Below are positions 1 through 9,697 of a DNA stretch of 29,841 nt, piece after piece. Numbering within the stretch: position 1 is the stretch's first letter; every line of letters begins with the position of its first letter. The notes under the pieces were generated by a model. That model did not search any database. It had not been told where the DNA came from and saw only the letters and a list, made by a program, of their open reading frames with translations. The DNA comes from JAHEJX01 sp041605955 (GTDB taxonomy: Bacteria > Actinomycetota > Acidimicrobiia > Spongiisociales > UBA5794), in NCBI GenBank assembly GCA_041605955.1, contig JBFIXI010000050.1, positions 1 to 29,841 on the forward strand, in the 5' to 3' direction. The position numbers and the translations under genes were made by a program.

Positions 1-202
1 GCACGGTGCGCTGCGATGAACTGCGTATGAAGAGCGGTTGGGTCAGCGCCAGCACCAGCAGCGTGACCCCGATCAGCCGCAGCCACACTGCCACCCGCTG
101 CTGGGCTGCCGGCACCACCCGGCGCCCGTGGCGGGCCACCAGGGCCACCACCAGCAGCAGCGGGGGCAGGGCGATCAGCCACCAGGGGTGCTGGAGATTC
201 AT
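1..202 (-). CDS. VWA-domain membrane protein, N-terminal part (cut by window edge)
   Basis: Only the first 67 codons are present; the gene continues beyond base 1. The visible protein starts MNLQHPWWLIALPPLLLVVA, followed by an Arg-rich loop and a second hydrophobic segment (VWLRLIGVTLLVLALTQPLF). This layout, with a Trp near the N terminus, a hydrophobic helix, a basic loop, and a second helix ending in P, is typical of the two leading membrane segments of BatA/BatB-like and large VWA/glutamine-amidotransferase-like membrane proteins. The VWA domain itself would lie outside the window, so the family call is inferred. The ATG overlaps the stop of the preceding VWA gene as ATGA, so the two are translationally coupled and belong to the MoxR operon. 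Confidence 0.7.
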   Translation of the reverse strand, partial: MNLQHPWWLIALPPLLLVVALVARHGRRVVPAAQQRVAVWLRLIGVTLLVLALTQPLFIRSSSQRTV

Positions 203-2016
203 GAGGCTGCTCCGGGGGCGGGACGGCGCAACCGCAGCCGCGGCCGCCCGAATGCCACCCACCACTCGAGGAGAATGATCAGCAGGAGCACCCCGAGAAT
301 CCAGGGAGCCCACTCCCGCAGCAGGCTGCTCTCTTCGGTGGTGAGCGACTCGTCGAGGGTTGTCGAGATCTGGCGGGCCCCGCCGGCCGACTCGGTGGCG
401 ATGAACTGGCGGGCGGCCAGGGCGGCTCCCGCCGGCTCGCCGGAGTCGTCGAGATATTGCACCGAGTAGATCCCTGGTGCCGCGGTCGCGGTGAACGTCG
501 TGGCCTCCGTGCCGAGCGACACGGTCGTGCCGTCGGGGAGGGTGACGGTCGAGCTGCCGCCCGCCGGCGGCGCCAACCCGATCGGCGTACCGGCCGGAGC
601 AGTCGAAGTAGCCGCCACCCGGTTCCCCCCAAGCCAATCTAGGACCCGGGCACCGAGGATGGGGAAAGTCACTTGAACCGGCAGGTTGGAGCGCACGATG
701 TCGAAAGTGAAATAGATGGCGCGGTGGCCGGAAACCTCGCCCATCAAGACCAAGGGCACCTCTCCGGCGCGCACCAGCGGCAGCCAGCCGGGTGCGTCGA
801 CGATATCGGCTTCGGCAATGGCGAGTTGGGAGAGGTCCAATCCGTCGAGGATTGGCTCCCCCGGCCGCTGATAAGTGATGATCGGCTCTTCGAGCCGCCC
901 CGTGACCGTTATGCCCGGCGGCGGCGTCTGGGGAGCGAGGATCCACGCCGGGCGATCGACGATGGTGGCATCCCCGCCGTCGACGATGAGCACGTCCGGC
1001 GGCGCCCCGGCGGCTGGCCGCATTCCCGGCACCGACTCGACCAGTGCATTGAGAAATGGGGAGCCTTCGCCGGTGACCGTCACGGTGAGATCGGTCCCGG
1101 CGGAGAGGACCAGCGTCGACGAATCGTCGAGTGGGTTGGCGTCCTCGTGATCGCTCAACACTGCGGCCACCGCTTGGCCCGGGCCGGCATCGACGGTGAC
1201 TATCTCTTGAGAGCGCTCCCCTGCGGCCAGGTCGAAGTCGACCGATCCCACCTCCAAGCCATCGACCAGCAGGCTGGCGGTCACCGTCTGCGGGCCCACC
1301 GAGAAGTTGGCCACTTCCAAGAACAGCCGCGTGGCGCCCTCGCCGGGTACCCCGGTGCCGAAAGCGGTGACTGCCACGTTGTCCCCGCGATCGTCGAATA
1401 TCACGTGGCGCGCCGCAGCTACCGGCTCTTCGATCGTCCCGGCAATACCACCGTCGCTGAGAATCAACAGCGTGGTGGGCCGATCCGGAGTGGCCAGCCC
1501 CCGCGCCAGGCGCAGGGCGCCCGCCAGATCCTCCGTCGTCCCCCCCGGGACGATCGCATCCAGAGCGGCGAGCACCGGTTCCGGCTCACGGGCGAAGGCC
1601 GCCAGCACTCGGGGATGGGCCCTGGCCTCCACCACGGAGACGAGCTGAGCCGCGCTGGCGTCCGCGGCAAGCTGGCGCGCCTCAGCCAACGCTGCGGTGA
1701 GCCGCCCGGCGGTCGCCATTGAGCCAGACGAGTCGATCACCAGCACGGTATGGGGCCCCAGCAGGGTGGTCTCTCGAAAGAATGGCCTTCCCAACAGGAC
1801 GGCAAAGCCCACGATGGCGAGCAGTTGCAGCAGCAGCGCCGCTGTGATCCGCAGTCGTTGCCATGGCAGCGCGGCCGACACGAACTCCTCCTCGCCGGAC
1901 CACATCAGCACGCTTGGCACCTCGAGACGCTGCCGGCGGCTGCGGAGCATGTAGAGAACGATCAACGGTATCGCCAGCGCCACGAGGCCGAGGGCGGCAG
2001 GAGCCAAGAAGCTCAT
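199..2016 (-). CDS. BatA-like membrane protein with von Willebrand factor A domain
   Basis: A 605-residue protein. The N terminus (MSFLAPAALGLVALAIPLIV) is a membrane helix followed by a basic stretch, RSRRQR. A second helix lies near residues 57-78. A VWA domain with the MIDAS motif DSSGSM (residues 95-100) follows and probably binds a divalent metal. The middle part is beta-rich and secreted in character. A C-terminal helix (PWILGVLLLIILLEWWVAF) and a short basic tail end the protein. I chose the ATG at 2016, not the longer open frame reaching 2112, because it overlaps the DUF58 stop as ATGA and starts exactly at the membrane helix. It resembles BatA/BatB-type proteins and DUF4159/aerotolerance-like VWA proteins. 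The likely role is an envelope partner of the MoxR ATPase encoded upstream; its substrate is unknown. Confidence 0.85.
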   Translation of the reverse strand: MSFLAPAALGLVALAIPLIVLYMLRSRRQRLEVPSVLMWSGEEEFVSAALPWQRLRITAALLLQLLAIVGFAVLLGRPFFRETTLLGPHTVLVIDSSGSMATAGRLTAALAEARQLAADASAAQLVSVVEARAHPRVLAAFAREPEPVLAALDAIVPGGTTEDLAGALRLARGLATPDRPTTLLILSDGGIAGTIEEPVAAARHVIFDDRGDNVAVTAFGTGVPGEGATRLFLEVANFSVGPQTVTASLLVDGLEVGSVDFDLAAGERSQEIVTVDAGPGQAVAAVLSDHEDANPLDDSSTLVLSAGTDLTVTVTGEGSPFLNALVESVPGMRPAAGAPPDVLIVDGGDATIVDRPAWILAPQTPPPGITVTGRLEEPIITYQRPGEPILDGLDLSQLAIAEADIVDAPGWLPLVRAGEVPLVLMGEVSGHRAIYFTFDIVRSNLPVQVTFPILGARVLDWLGGNRVAATSTAPAGTPIGLAPPAGGSSTVTLPDGTTVSLGTEATTFTATAAPGIYSVQYLDDSGEPAGAALAARQFIATESAGGARQISTTLDESLTTEESSLLREWAPWILGVLLLIILLEWWVAFGRPRLRLRRPAPGAAS

Positions 2017-2876
2017 CGCGCCACGCCTCCGGCAACTAGCTGGCGGAGGGTGCGCTCGAGCACCGCTGTGTCGGCGGTGGCCAGCACGTAGTCGAGCCCG
2101 ACCCGCCGGCATCGTCGCGACGCCTCGGCTGTGAAGTCCTGCACCCGACTGCGATAGCGATCCACCGCATCGCCGCTCATCGACACCGGGACCTCTCTCT
2201 TGGTCTCTATGTCGCGCAGCGTCAGATCGCCGGTGAGATCGGGATCCAGCTCTGCCGGGCTGAGCACGTGCAGGACCACCCCGCCGCGGGCGGCGCCGAA
2301 CAGGTCAATCGCTTGCTGCCACCCGGTCTGCAGGAGATCTGACACCAGCACGATCGGGCCCCGCGAGCTGGTGGTGGCGACGATCTGCGAGGCCGCCACG
2401 AGATCGGTTCCGCCGGCGGGGTGCAAATTCTCGAGCCAGGTCTCCAACTTCGGCCACGATGTGATGTGCCGCGCCCAGGGGCCGACGAGGGAGGTGCTGC
2501 CCGGCTCCGGCACGGTCGCCAGCCGGACTCGCTCGCCGGAGATAAGAGCGAGATAGGTGACCATCGCTGCCAACCGCTGGGCGGTACGGAACTTCTCTCC
2601 GAAGTCCATGGAGCGACTGGTGTCAACGACCACCTGCAGCGGCATCTCGTCTTCGGCCTCGAAGAGACGGATCAGGACGACCCCGAGACGAGCCCACAGG
2701 TTGTAGTCGATGCGGCGGTAGTCGTCGCCGGGGTTGTATTCCCGATAGTCGGCGAAGTCGAGGCTCTCGCCGAGCCGAGTGGAGCGGTGGCGCCCACCCC
2801 AGACGCCACGCAGCCGGGTGCGGTTGGTGAGGGCGAGCCTCTCCAAGCGAGCCCGGAGCTGAGGATCGAGGAGCAT
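2013..2876 (-). CDS. DUF58 domain protein
   Basis: A 287-residue soluble protein. It carries the DUF58 hallmark DYREYNPGDDYRRIDYN (about residues 43-59), followed by a VWA-like core with DTSRSM at 85-90. In DUF58 proteins this core is a metal-ion-dependent adhesion-like fold. DUF58 genes almost always sit directly downstream of moxR, as here, and the product is thought to work with the MoxR AAA+ ATPase in protein maturation or metal insertion. The start codon overlaps the moxR stop by one base (TGATG) and its own stop overlaps the next VWA gene (ATGA), so expression is coupled on both sides. The family assignment is firm; the client protein is unknown. Confidence 0.92.
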   Translation of the reverse strand: MLLDPQLRARLERLALTNRTRLRGVWGGRHRSTRLGESLDFADYREYNPGDDYRRIDYNLWARLGVVLIRLFEAEDEMPLQVVVDTSRSMDFGEKFRTAQRLAAMVTYLALISGERVRLATVPEPGSTSLVGPWARHITSWPKLETWLENLHPAGGTDLVAASQIVATTSSRGPIVLVSDLLQTGWQQAIDLFGAARGGVVLHVLSPAELDPDLTGDLTLRDIETKREVPVSMSGDAVDRYRSRVQDFTAEASRRCRRVGLDYVLATADTAVLERTLRQLVAGGVAR

Positions 2877-3844
2877 CAGCTCTCTATTGTCGGTGCCGGC
2901 AGGGCTGCCAGGAGCTCTTCGATGATGGCATCGGCAGTCACTCCGTCGGCGGCGGCCTCATATCCGAGGACCAGTCGATGGCGCAGTGCGAGCTTGGCGA
3001 CCGCCCGGACGTCGTCGCCACTCAGGTTGTACCGGGAGTCGGCCAGCGCCATGGCCTTGCCGCCCAGCACCATCGCTTGGGCGGCGCGCGGGCTCGCGCC
3101 GAAGCGGACGTACTCCTTGACCTTGGGCGTCGCCGCCTCGCTATCGGGATGGCTGGCGGTGACCAACGCGGCGGCGTAGCGCAGCACATGGCTGGCGGCG
3201 GGTACCTCCCGCACCATGGCGATCATTGCCGCCAACTTGGGGCCGTCGGAGACATGCTCGACGGTGGCAGTGTGCCCGGACGTGGTCCGCTCCAGAATCT
3301 CCACCATGTCCGCCGCCGACGGGAACGGCACCAGCACCTTGAAGACGAAACGGTCGAGCTGCGCCTCCGGCAACGGATAGGTGCCTTCCATCTCCAGCGG
3401 GTTCTGAGTCGCCATGACGAAGAAGGGCCGCGGCAGTGGATGTGTCTCGCCGCCCAGCGTCACCCGCCGCTCTTGCATTGCCTCGAGCAGAGCCGATTGC
3501 GTCTTGGGCGTTGCCCGGTTGACTTCGTCGGCCAACACCACATTGGCGAAGACCGGGCCCGAATGGAACGAGAACCCGCCCTCGGACAGCACGTTGGTCC
3601 CCACGATGTCGGCCGGCATCAAGTCCGGGGTGAACTGAATGCGGCCGAACTCGACGGACAGCGCTTCCCCGAGCGTCCGCAAGAGGAGTGTCTTGCCCAG
3701 CCCCGGGACTCCCTCGAGAAGCACGTGACCTTCGGCCAGCATGCCCAGGATGACGGCTCGCACCAGGTCCTCCTGGCCGACGATCACTTTGCCCAGCTCT
3801 CCCTCGATCGCTTCGACCTGGGATGCGAACTCTTCTGGGGTCAT
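2876..3844 (-). CDS. MoxR-family AAA+ ATPase
   Basis: A 322-residue AAA+ ATPase, the usual MoxR length. Walker A is GVPGLGKT (residues 45-52) and Walker B is VVLADE (102-107), followed by VNRATPKTQSALLEAMQER, the strongly conserved MoxR segment. Sensor 1 is in ATQNPLEMEGTYPLPEAQLDRF. The family comprises chaperone-like ATPases that remodel or activate VWA-containing partners, often by helping metal insertion. Here it is followed by DUF58 and VWA genes, the classic arrangement. The ATG overlaps the stop of the preceding coiled-coil membrane protein gene as ATGA. The call is secure; the specific target complex is not known. Confidence 0.97.
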   Translation of the reverse strand: MTPEEFASQVEAIEGELGKVIVGQEDLVRAVILGMLAEGHVLLEGVPGLGKTLLLRTLGEALSVEFGRIQFTPDLMPADIVGTNVLSEGGFSFHSGPVFANVVLADEVNRATPKTQSALLEAMQERRVTLGGETHPLPRPFFVMATQNPLEMEGTYPLPEAQLDRFVFKVLVPFPSAADMVEILERTTSGHTATVEHVSDGPKLAAMIAMVREVPAASHVLRYAAALVTASHPDSEAATPKVKEYVRFGASPRAAQAMVLGGKAMALADSRYNLSGDDVRAVAKLALRHRLVLGYEAAADGVTADAIIEELLAALPAPTIES

Positions 3845-5400
3845 TGGGCCAACTCCGTGAAGTAGATACGTACGATGTCTCGCAACGACGCTGGGATCGA
3901 GATTCGGTCCAGGGCGTCGAGCGCCTGCTGCTGATACTGGGCATATCGATCCGTGTAAGGGACCAAGGCGTCATTCTCGATGCCTTGACCCTGGGTGCGA
4001 CCCTGCGGATCACCGCTGGGGTCGGCGGCGACGAAGTCCACTCGATGTTCGTCGCCCCGCTGGAACGGAGCCGGATCGAAGACTGTTCCTCGAGCCGGGT
4101 CGGCTGCCGGATCCGGGTCGTCGACGTTGGGGTTGGGGTTCCCAGCCCCTCCTTGGCCGCCGGTCACCGGGTTCGGGTTGTCGGCGCCGTTACCGGAGCC
4201 GCCTCCGGCTCCGCCCTGGCCCTGGCCCTGCCCCTGACCCTGGCCCTGGCCCTGCCCCTGCCCCTGACCCTGCCCCTGACCCTGGCCCTGGCCCTGCCCC
4301 TGCCCCTGACCCTGGCCCTGACCCTGGGAGGCACGGGCATCGGCGAGACGCTGCTGGCCATCGCGCACCGCACCCCGGGCGTTGGCGAGATCGGAAGCAT
4401 CGGCGACCTGTCCTGCCGCCCGACTCAGCTCACCGGCGGCTTGCTGCAATGCGCCGGCGACGTCTCCGTTGGCACTGATGGCGGCGGATGCGTCGTCGAG
4501 CGCATCGGCCAGCTCGGGAGCGGCCCCGCCGAGCTCATCGGCCAAATCGCTCAGGCGCTGCGCGGCTGCGGCCCGCTCCGCTTGAGTGGCGTTCTCGAGC
4601 TCAGCGGCCAGGTTCTCCAGCTGGCTCTTGGCATCGCCCCCCTCGGCCAGCGGGTTCTGTGCCAGCTTCGCTTCGAGACCGGCCAGCGCCGTCTTCAGGG
4701 GGAGCGCTTCCGGATCCGCCTGCGCCGCCAGCTGCTGCCGGACGTCGCCGAGCTGCTGGATAGCCTCGTCGAGCGAGTCTGCTTGGCGCAGCTCTTCGGC
4801 GGCGCGACGCAGCTGCTCCGCCAGATCCTCGTCCTGGACCTGCTGAGCTAGCTCCTCGAGCGCCGTCGCTTCGTCATCGACGGTTGCCGCGATGGCTTCC
4901 CGGCGCTCCTGTTCGGCATCCGCCGGCGATGCCGGGATGGCGAGGACGAACACCGCTCCGAGGGCAAGCGCTGCCAGCAGGATCAATTGGCGGCGGGGCG
5001 TCACTGGGCCGAGCTCTTCGGTCGACCGTCCGTCGGCCCAAGCTGCGCTGTGGGCTATTTGACTATCTGCCAACGCGGAGCGCGTCTCCAGCCGGGACAG
5101 CTCGAGAGCCGTGCTCACTCGGTCTTTGCCGCCGAGCCGCTGGTCGATGACGAGCGCGGCTCGCGCATCACTCGGCGGTCGCCACAGCGTGTATAGGAGC
5201 ATTGCGGCGATTGCGGTTGCGATGGCGGCAAACACCACCGGCTCCGCCCACGGCAGCACCACGTAGCGAGCTATCCCCAGCAGGAGCGCCCCGGCAGCTG
5301 CGGCTACCCCGACGGCCACGACGATGCGCTGCAACATCTGGGTGACCCGCAGGTGACGCTTACCCAACCGGATGATTCTCTGCAGTGGCTCAGGTGGCAT
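3841..5400 (-). CDS. Membrane-anchored coiled-coil protein with Gln-Gly repeat (DUF4175-like)
   Basis: A 519-residue protein. It has two N-terminal membrane helices (about residues 20-70), a segment ALVIDQRLGGKDRVSTALEL that resembles DUF4175-type proteins, and a third helix (LILLAALALGAVFVLAI). A long Ala/Glu/Gln-rich region, probably coiled coil, follows. Then come 19 consecutive Gln-Gly dipeptides, a Gly/Asn/Pro-rich linker, and a short conserved-looking tail ending in IYFTELAQ. The ATG at 5400 is preferred over the longer frame because it is preceded by GGAGAG (minus strand, just upstream). It overlaps the upstream ABC permease gene by 11 bases and the moxR gene by ATGA. The position beside MoxR suggests a membrane scaffold or client. 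The precise function is unknown and the DUF4175 relationship is from memory of the motif only. Confidence 0.75.
   Translation of the reverse strand: MPPEPLQRIIRLGKRHLRVTQMLQRIVVAVGVAAAAGALLLGIARYVVLPWAEPVVFAAIATAIAAMLLYTLWRPPSDARAALVIDQRLGGKDRVSTALELSRLETRSALADSQIAHSAAWADGRSTEELGPVTPRRQLILLAALALGAVFVLAIPASPADAEQERREAIAATVDDEATALEELAQQVQDEDLAEQLRRAAEELRQADSLDEAIQQLGDVRQQLAAQADPEALPLKTALAGLEAKLAQNPLAEGGDAKSQLENLAAELENATQAERAAAAQRLSDLADELGGAAPELADALDDASAAISANGDVAGALQQAAGELSRAAGQVADASDLANARGAVRDGQQRLADARASQGQGQGQGQGQGQGQGQGQGQGQGQGQGQGQGQGQGQGGAGGGSGNGADNPNPVTGGQGGAGNPNPNVDDPDPAADPARGTVFDPAPFQRGDEHRVDFVAADPSGDPQGRTQGQGIENDALVPYTDRYAQYQQQALDALDRISIPASLRDIVRIYFTELAQ
4213..4326 (-). repeat. Hexanucleotide tandem repeat (19 units) encoding Gln-Gly
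   Basis: Nineteen uninterrupted 6-bp units. On the coding (minus) strand each reads CAGGGN and encodes Gln-Gly. Units differ only in the last base (C, G or T). Because the period is a multiple of three, changes in unit number would alter the length of the low-complexity linker without breaking the frame. Confidence 0.95.
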
Positions 5401-6477
5401 ATGCTCTCCTCGCCTTACGTCGGCGCGATGGGCGCGGCACATCGATCTTTCGTTGTGCCGCCCACAAGGCAGCGAGTGTCACCAGTATCTGAAATACCAG
5501 GGCCCGCGGCCATACTGCGCCCCGAATCGGGGGGACGTTGGAGGCGACGCTCACGCCGGGCAACGAACCCGGTTGGGGAAAACCGCGAAAGCCCCGCTCG
5601 AGGAATACCTCGAAGTCGTTAAAGCCTCGCAGCGACAATCGGTCGAAGGCGTCGGCGGCGAAGCCTTGCCGAACCAGCAGCGGCCCCTGGAACGTGCGGT
5701 ATGGAGAAGCCACGATCTCCGTCCGGAAATCTGTCGCAACTGCGCTGGCGTCCACCATGCCGATGATGGGGTTTATCCAGGTGGAATAGAGCTCGCGGCC
5801 TTCATCGCGCTGCAGACCGCTCACGATGCGCTCGGAGCCCATGTCCTCCGGCTCGAGGAGGAAGAACTCCGCGATGAGCAGTCCCATCGCCCCGATCACG
5901 ATCGTTACCGTCCACACATAGGCTCCGAGCACGGCGCCTTGCATCGAGGTGGCGCGCGCCGACACCCATAGCGAGACTGCCCCAACCATCACTGCGGTCA
6001 CGGCCACCATTCCCAGGCCGGCCAGGATGTCGCCGATCGTGACTCCTCCGAGCAGCACCGGGATGACCATGAGCGGGGTCGTGGCGATCAGCAGCAGCGA
6101 GATGTACGCCAGCGCCGACCACAGCTTGCCGATGATGATCCGCCACGAGCTGAGCTGGCTCACCTGCAACAGCGGCAGCGTCTGTCGTTCCCGCTCTCCC
6201 ACCACGGCAACGGCGGCCTGACCGGGCACAACGAAGATGATGGCGATGATCATGCCGAGCAGCAGCGAGTGCAGCACGAATCGTCCGATCGAAGCCGCCG
6301 CCGCTACTGAGCCGAGACCGGCGGCAGTCACATTCCTCAGCTGCCCGCTGGCCGAGTTGGAGGCGACCACGAAAGCCAGGAAAGTCACGACTCCCGCGGC
6401 CAGCACCCACACGCTGAGGACCAGCGGCGATCGGATCGTACGGAAGCGCTCCTGTAACTCGCGGCGGGCTACTGGGT

Positions 6478-6481
<4 letters not shown>
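5390..6481 (-). CDS. ABC-2 type transporter permease
   Basis: A 363-residue multi-pass membrane protein. It has an N-terminal cytoplasmic segment (VNPVARRELQERFRTIRSP), a first helix (LVLSVWVLAAGVVTFLAFVVA), and a large hydrophobic core containing ERERQTLPLLQVSQLSSWRI. That segment matches the ABC-2 permease signature in which a Glu-rich cytoplasmic loop, followed by LPLL, contacts the ATPase. A final helix lies near the C terminus before a basic tail. The GTG at 6481 is chosen because it overlaps the ATPase stop as GTGA; the longer frame to 6631 would run deep into the ATPase gene. It pairs with the ATPase immediately upstream as an exporter. The substrate is unknown; linkage to the MoxR/VWA genes suggests an envelope-related role. 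Confidence 0.9.
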
Positions 6482-7497
<1,016 letters not shown>

Positions 7498-7500
7498 GGC

Positions 7501-9636
7501 TCAACTCCACTCGAGGCTGAAACGCGCCAACGTCAGGCTCTCATCGAAGAACTGATCGTTGGCGTCGCGGCTGGCTCGCACTACCACCTCGCCCGTGGGA
7601 GAAGCCACCGACGACAGGTTGAAGGGCTCCCCCCATTCGAACTCGACGAATGTTCCCCGGCTCCAGTCATATACCTCCGACACCGAAAGCGTCGTGAATC
7701 CGGGGCTGATCTCCCCAGTGGTGACGCCCGGCGGAATGGCATAGTGGAGATACACGGAGTTGGCCCCGTAGGCATAGATCTCTTCGTAATACTGCTCGAC
7801 GCTCGACGATCCGTCGACGCCGAGCAGCCGCGGGCGCGCACTCGTCCGGGCCGCCAGCACACTCAGGTCGTCCGGCACTTCCACGACGACGAGGGCCGAG
7901 CCTGTCGACTCACTCGATGACCCGTTGATCTCGAGGCGGTGAACGGAGTCGTCGGTGAAACCGAAGAAGTGGATGCCGTTCTCCTTGATCGCGGGCGAGA
8001 CCTGTTCGACATACGCCGTCATCGGGAAGATGCGCTGGTACTCGCTTGCATAGAAGTCGTCGCCGACAAAGCCGCGTCGTTCCACGGCTTCCATGATCAC
8101 CGGCTGGTAACGGCTATTGCGCCGACTGTTGGCCCGGGCGGCGACGGAGGACTCGCTCTGCGCCGGCAGCGCATCGGCCGCCAGCCAGCCCAGTCCGTCG
8201 ACCACGACCCCCCAAGTGTCGAAGACCATGTCTGTGTTGTTGGTCACTACGACATCGAAGCCGGTTCCGTTGGGCTGCAGCTCGAACGACAAGTCCCCGA
8301 AACGATCGGCGGTCCACCCTCCCTGCGCGGTGCCGACGCCCAGGTCGTCCAGCTCGTACTCGACGACGGCTTGCCCGCTGCCGTCGGTGACGACCACGCC
8401 GGGCGCGGCTCCAGGGAAGTTCTGCCCTTCGGAGCTCCATCCCTCCGCCATCCGTAGCTGATGGGTCCCTCCCGACTCGACTTGCAGCACGAAAGCGGTG
8501 TGGCCTTCGACGCCGCGACCGTTCTCGACTATCACCGAAGTGTGAGTGACGCTGAACGGCTGCAGCTGAGAGCGGCCCACCATCCAGAAGCCGGCGACGA
8601 AGACGGCGCTGAGCAGGGGCACGGTGAACCACGCCCACTCGGGTTTGCCGAAGCTGCGCAACACGATGAAGTTGACTGGACCGACCAGGACCACGAACAG
8701 CAGAATCCCCAACAGGAGCCACGGCAACGCCGGCACCGATGCGGAGCGTCCCGACAGCGCCGCCCCGACGAGCGAACCCTGCCCACCATCGTCCTGGACT
8801 CGGATGATTCCCGGTTGCGGCACGGAACGCAGCAGTTCGCTCCAGTCCGCCCCATCCAGGGATTCGAAATCGGTGACGGCAAGCACCTCGCCTGACCCGA
8901 GCGGCAGCGCCACGGCGGGGACATTGGCAAATGCAGAGCCGCTGGCAGGATCGGCCACGCGGCTCACGTTGGACGCCGCGCCGATGAGCCGGCCACCTTC
9001 CTCGACCCACAGCTTGATAGCCGCCACGTCGGCTTCGTCGATCTCGGTCATCGCCTGGCCGGGCACGACGAGATAGCTGACGGCCGAGTTGAGCATCGCG
9101 ACATCTCGGGGAGCAATCCTCACCAGCTCGATGTCCTGTTCCATTGGCTTGGGAGTGGCGCTACGGATGGCGGTCTCGAGTTGATCGGCGCCGACAACCG
9201 CAACCACGAGATCGTCGGCGGGCACTCGCAACGGAACCTGAGCAGTCTCGAGGACTGTCTCCCCGCCGCCCTGATCCGAGACGAGGTTGACTCGCAGCTG
9301 GCGGCGCTGGCCGGGTGTGGCCGCCTGGATCTGATAGTCCTTGACGCCACCGGCCGGCACTTCGATTGCCTGCGAGCTCGTGGCCCCTCCGATTGTCACG
9401 TCGATGCGGCCCACCAGCAGGAGGTCGGAGCTCAGAGTGACCCTGACCGGGAGCGGTTCGGCTGGGGAAACCCAACCGTCGGCACCGGCGACGACGGACA
9501 TCTGCCAGGTGGCGACGGTCGCCGGTTCCTCACCAGCTTGGCCGGTGGGAGCTTGGTCCTGCGATTGGGCCAACGCGCCGGCAGGGCCGGTCGCCACCAG
9601 CATCGCCACAACGAAGGCAACTCGCCTCAAACCCAC
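7501..9636 (-). CDS. Large exported membrane protein of unknown function
   Basis: A 711-residue protein. A signal peptide (MGLRRVAFVVAMLVATGPAG, cleavage likely after ALA near residue 23) is followed by about 270 residues of beta-rich extracytoplasmic sequence. This includes a segment resembling a glutamine-amidotransferase-like or DUF4350-like fold (VSYLVVPGQAMTEIDEADVAAIKLWVEEGGRLIG). Two adjacent membrane helices follow (around LPWLLLGILLFVVLVGPVNF and VPLLSAVFVAGFWMV), then another large beta-rich domain. The GPVNFIVLR motif between the helices is something I associate with similar uncharacterised actinobacterial proteins. The start is GTG at 9636. It lies three bases upstream of the ABC ATPase and is probably the first gene of the MoxR operon. 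I cannot name its function. It could be an extracytoplasmic partner of the exporter. Confidence 0.7.
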   Translation of the reverse strand: MGLRRVAFVVAMLVATGPAGALAQSQDQAPTGQAGEEPATVATWQMSVVAGADGWVSPAEPLPVRVTLSSDLLLVGRIDVTIGGATSSQAIEVPAGGVKDYQIQAATPGQRRQLRVNLVSDQGGGETVLETAQVPLRVPADDLVVAVVGADQLETAIRSATPKPMEQDIELVRIAPRDVAMLNSAVSYLVVPGQAMTEIDEADVAAIKLWVEEGGRLIGAASNVSRVADPASGSAFANVPAVALPLGSGEVLAVTDFESLDGADWSELLRSVPQPGIIRVQDDGGQGSLVGAALSGRSASVPALPWLLLGILLFVVLVGPVNFIVLRSFGKPEWAWFTVPLLSAVFVAGFWMVGRSQLQPFSVTHTSVIVENGRGVEGHTAFVLQVESGGTHQLRMAEGWSSEGQNFPGAAPGVVVTDGSGQAVVEYELDDLGVGTAQGGWTADRFGDLSFELQPNGTGFDVVVTNNTDMVFDTWGVVVDGLGWLAADALPAQSESSVAARANSRRNSRYQPVIMEAVERRGFVGDDFYASEYQRIFPMTAYVEQVSPAIKENGIHFFGFTDDSVHRLEINGSSSESTGSALVVVEVPDDLSVLAARTSARPRLLGVDGSSSVEQYYEEIYAYGANSVYLHYAIPPGVTTGEISPGFTTLSVSEVYDWSRGTFVEFEWGEPFNLSSVASPTGEVVVRASRDANDQFFDESLTLARFSLEWS

Positions 9637-9697
9637 ACCAATCAGACGTAGCGCAGTGCGGAGTGGTTCCCCGGCTGCCGGCCAAACCCTACTCGGG

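Noticed and set aside
673..3865. Several long open frames on the plus strand opposite the MoxR operon (for example 673-1722, 2421-3179, 2978-3865)
   Set aside because: They are out-of-frame shadows of well-supported minus-strand genes in GC-rich DNA and have no recognisable domains.
4213..4326. The hexamer array as a CRISPR or intergenic satellite
   Set aside because: The unit is 6 bp, has no spacers, and encodes a continuous Gln-Gly run inside a gene.
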